Positions 63,282-64,000 of a stretch of 64,000 nucleotides of DNA are shown one piece after another. The first letter of the stretch is position 1, and the number at the start of each line of letters is the position of its first letter. The stretch is from Hippasteria phrygiana (taxonomy: Eukaryota; Echinodermata; Asteroidea; Valvatida; Goniasteridae): contig JAZGUH010000525.1 of assembly GCA_037893225.1 (NCBI GenBank), positions 310,001 through 374,000 of the forward strand. The letters run 5' to 3'. Under the pieces are notes generated by a model. The model was not told the origin of the DNA. It ran no database searches and was given only the letters and a program-made list of their open reading frames with translations. The translations under genes were made by a program, and so were the position numbers.

Positions 63282-64000
63282 CTAGGGAATTTGACATGCA
63301 TGGAGCAATAAATAGACGGTAACATGTACACAGATGTTGGCCGGGAAGAAAATAAACATTGCGAGGTTTGAATTTTCTCCACAAGTGTTAATTCTAAGAA
63401 GCCGCCGATAATTGCAACATGTAGCGCCAGATCTAAGCTATCCATACATGTCAAAATTACTGAATTTGGTTGATATTTCATGCAATTATGAATGAGTAAA
63501 GCAAGTCCATACCCCAGGGAATTTGACAGGCATGGAGCAATAAATAGAAGGTAATATGCACACAGATGTTGGCCGGAAAGAAAATAAACATTGCGAGGTT
63601 TGAATGTTCTCCACAAGTTTTAACTCTAAGAAGCCGCCGATAATTGCAACATGTAGCGCCAGATCTAAGCTATCCATACATGTCAAAATTACTGAATTTG
63701 GTTGATATTTCATGCAATTATGAATGAGTAAAGCAAGTCCATACCCCAGGGAATTTGACATGCATGTAGCAATATATAAGAGGTAATCTGCACACAGATG
63801 GTGGCCGGGAAGAAAATAAACATTGCGAGGTTTGAATTTTCTCCACAAGTGTTAACTCTAAGAAGCCGCCGATAATTGCAACATGTAGCGCCAGATCTAA
63901 GCTATCCATACATGTCAAAATTACTGAATTTGGTTGATATTTCATGCAATTATGAATGAGTAAAGCAAGTCCATACCCCAGGGAATTTGACAGGCATGGA
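63282..64000. repeat. 6-mer HOR, second copy, cut by the window edge
   Basis: A-Bc-H' are complete (63282-63977) and 23 bases of the next monomer follow. The array clearly continues beyond base 64000. Confidence 0.92.

Larger units (their letters stand above)
1..64000. repeat. Satellite DNA array, 232-bp monomer, 276 complete head-to-tail copies, both ends open
   Basis: The same 232-base unit recurs without a break and in one orientation. Monomer starts fall at 1, 233, 465, 697 and so on to 63978. The only departures from strict 232-base phase are 47 small deletions totalling 55 bases, which accounts exactly for the final start position; I saw no insertions. Pairwise differences between monomer types are about 2 to 14 sites per 232 (94-99% identity), and copies of the same type are usually identical. 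Five CpG sites occur in the first monomer against about 8 expected from its base counts. The array runs off both window edges, so its true size is unknown. Centromeric or heterochromatic location is inferred from the architecture and is not shown by the sequence. I do not recognise the monomer family. Confidence 0.99.

Noticed and set aside
1..64000. CRISPR array or bacterial repeat
   Set aside because: The units are 232 bp and contiguous, with no unique spacers, leader or cas genes. CRISPR repeats are about 20-50 bp.
1..64000. rDNA, histone or other tandem gene cluster
   Set aside because: A 232-bp unit without a recognisable rRNA, 5S, snRNA or histone sequence cannot be one of these.
1..64000. 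Transposon insertions, telomeric repeats or microsatellites within the array
   Set aside because: The phase count leaves no unaccounted bases, and no stretch deviates from the monomer.

Overview
The whole window is a single uninterrupted satellite DNA array. A 232-bp monomer (about 38% G+C by hand count on the first copy) is repeated head to tail, always in the same orientation, from base 1 to base 64000. Taking the monomer to start at base 1 (anchor CCAGGGAATTTGAC), I count 276 complete monomers plus 23 bases of the next. The arithmetic closes exactly: 276 x 232 = 64032, minus 55 bases in deletions (37 of 1 bp at monomer positions 226/227, 8 of 2 bp near positions 113-117, 2 of 1 bp near position 102), puts the last monomer start at 63978, where it is found. 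There are no insertions, inversions, transposons, RNA genes or believable protein genes. Long homogeneous arrays of this kind are typical of eukaryotic centromeric or heterochromatic satellites. I do not recognise the monomer and cannot name the organism.

Monomers are 94-99% identical and fall into recurring types defined by linked substitutions. I call them A, B, C, D, D', D'', E, F, G, H, plus recombinants: Bc (B left, C right), AD1 and AD2 (A left, D right, with different junctions), CD, and K (D' with a C-like middle). C1 is C with the B-like G at position 16; C* is C carrying CTACGG. The types are ordered into nested higher-order repeats (HORs). The basic cassettes are a pentamer A-B-C-D-E (1159 bp), a heptamer A-B-C-D-E-D'-E (1623 bp) and an octamer F-G-B-C-D-E-D'-E. 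Pentamer plus octamer forms a 13-mer of 3015 bp.

Layout: 1-10887 is a left flank built from B/H/A/C1/D/E cassettes with an imperfect 16-mer/17-mer duplication. 10888-12975 is a transition. 12976-20859 is a 17-mer (3942 bp) present twice. 20396-25960 is a 12-mer (pentamer + heptamer) present twice. 25961-32916 holds 11-mer and 13-mer units with AD1 monomers. 32917-36163 is an island that starts with flank-like monomers. 36164-49845 holds the 13-mer array, a heptamer duplication and a 16-mer. 49846-61890 is a right flank that again carries H, Bc and C1 and contains an 18-mer (4169 bp) present twice. 61891-64000 is a 6-mer (1391 bp) repeating into the window edge.

Type H (and Bc) occurs only in the two flanks. 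Types F, C*, K and AD1 occur only between about 12 and 50 kb. This resembles the layered-expansion pattern described for centromeric satellites, with newer HORs between older flanks. Large blocks share private substitutions with their neighbours, and chimeric monomers keep perfect register, so unequal crossing-over and gene conversion are the likely drivers.
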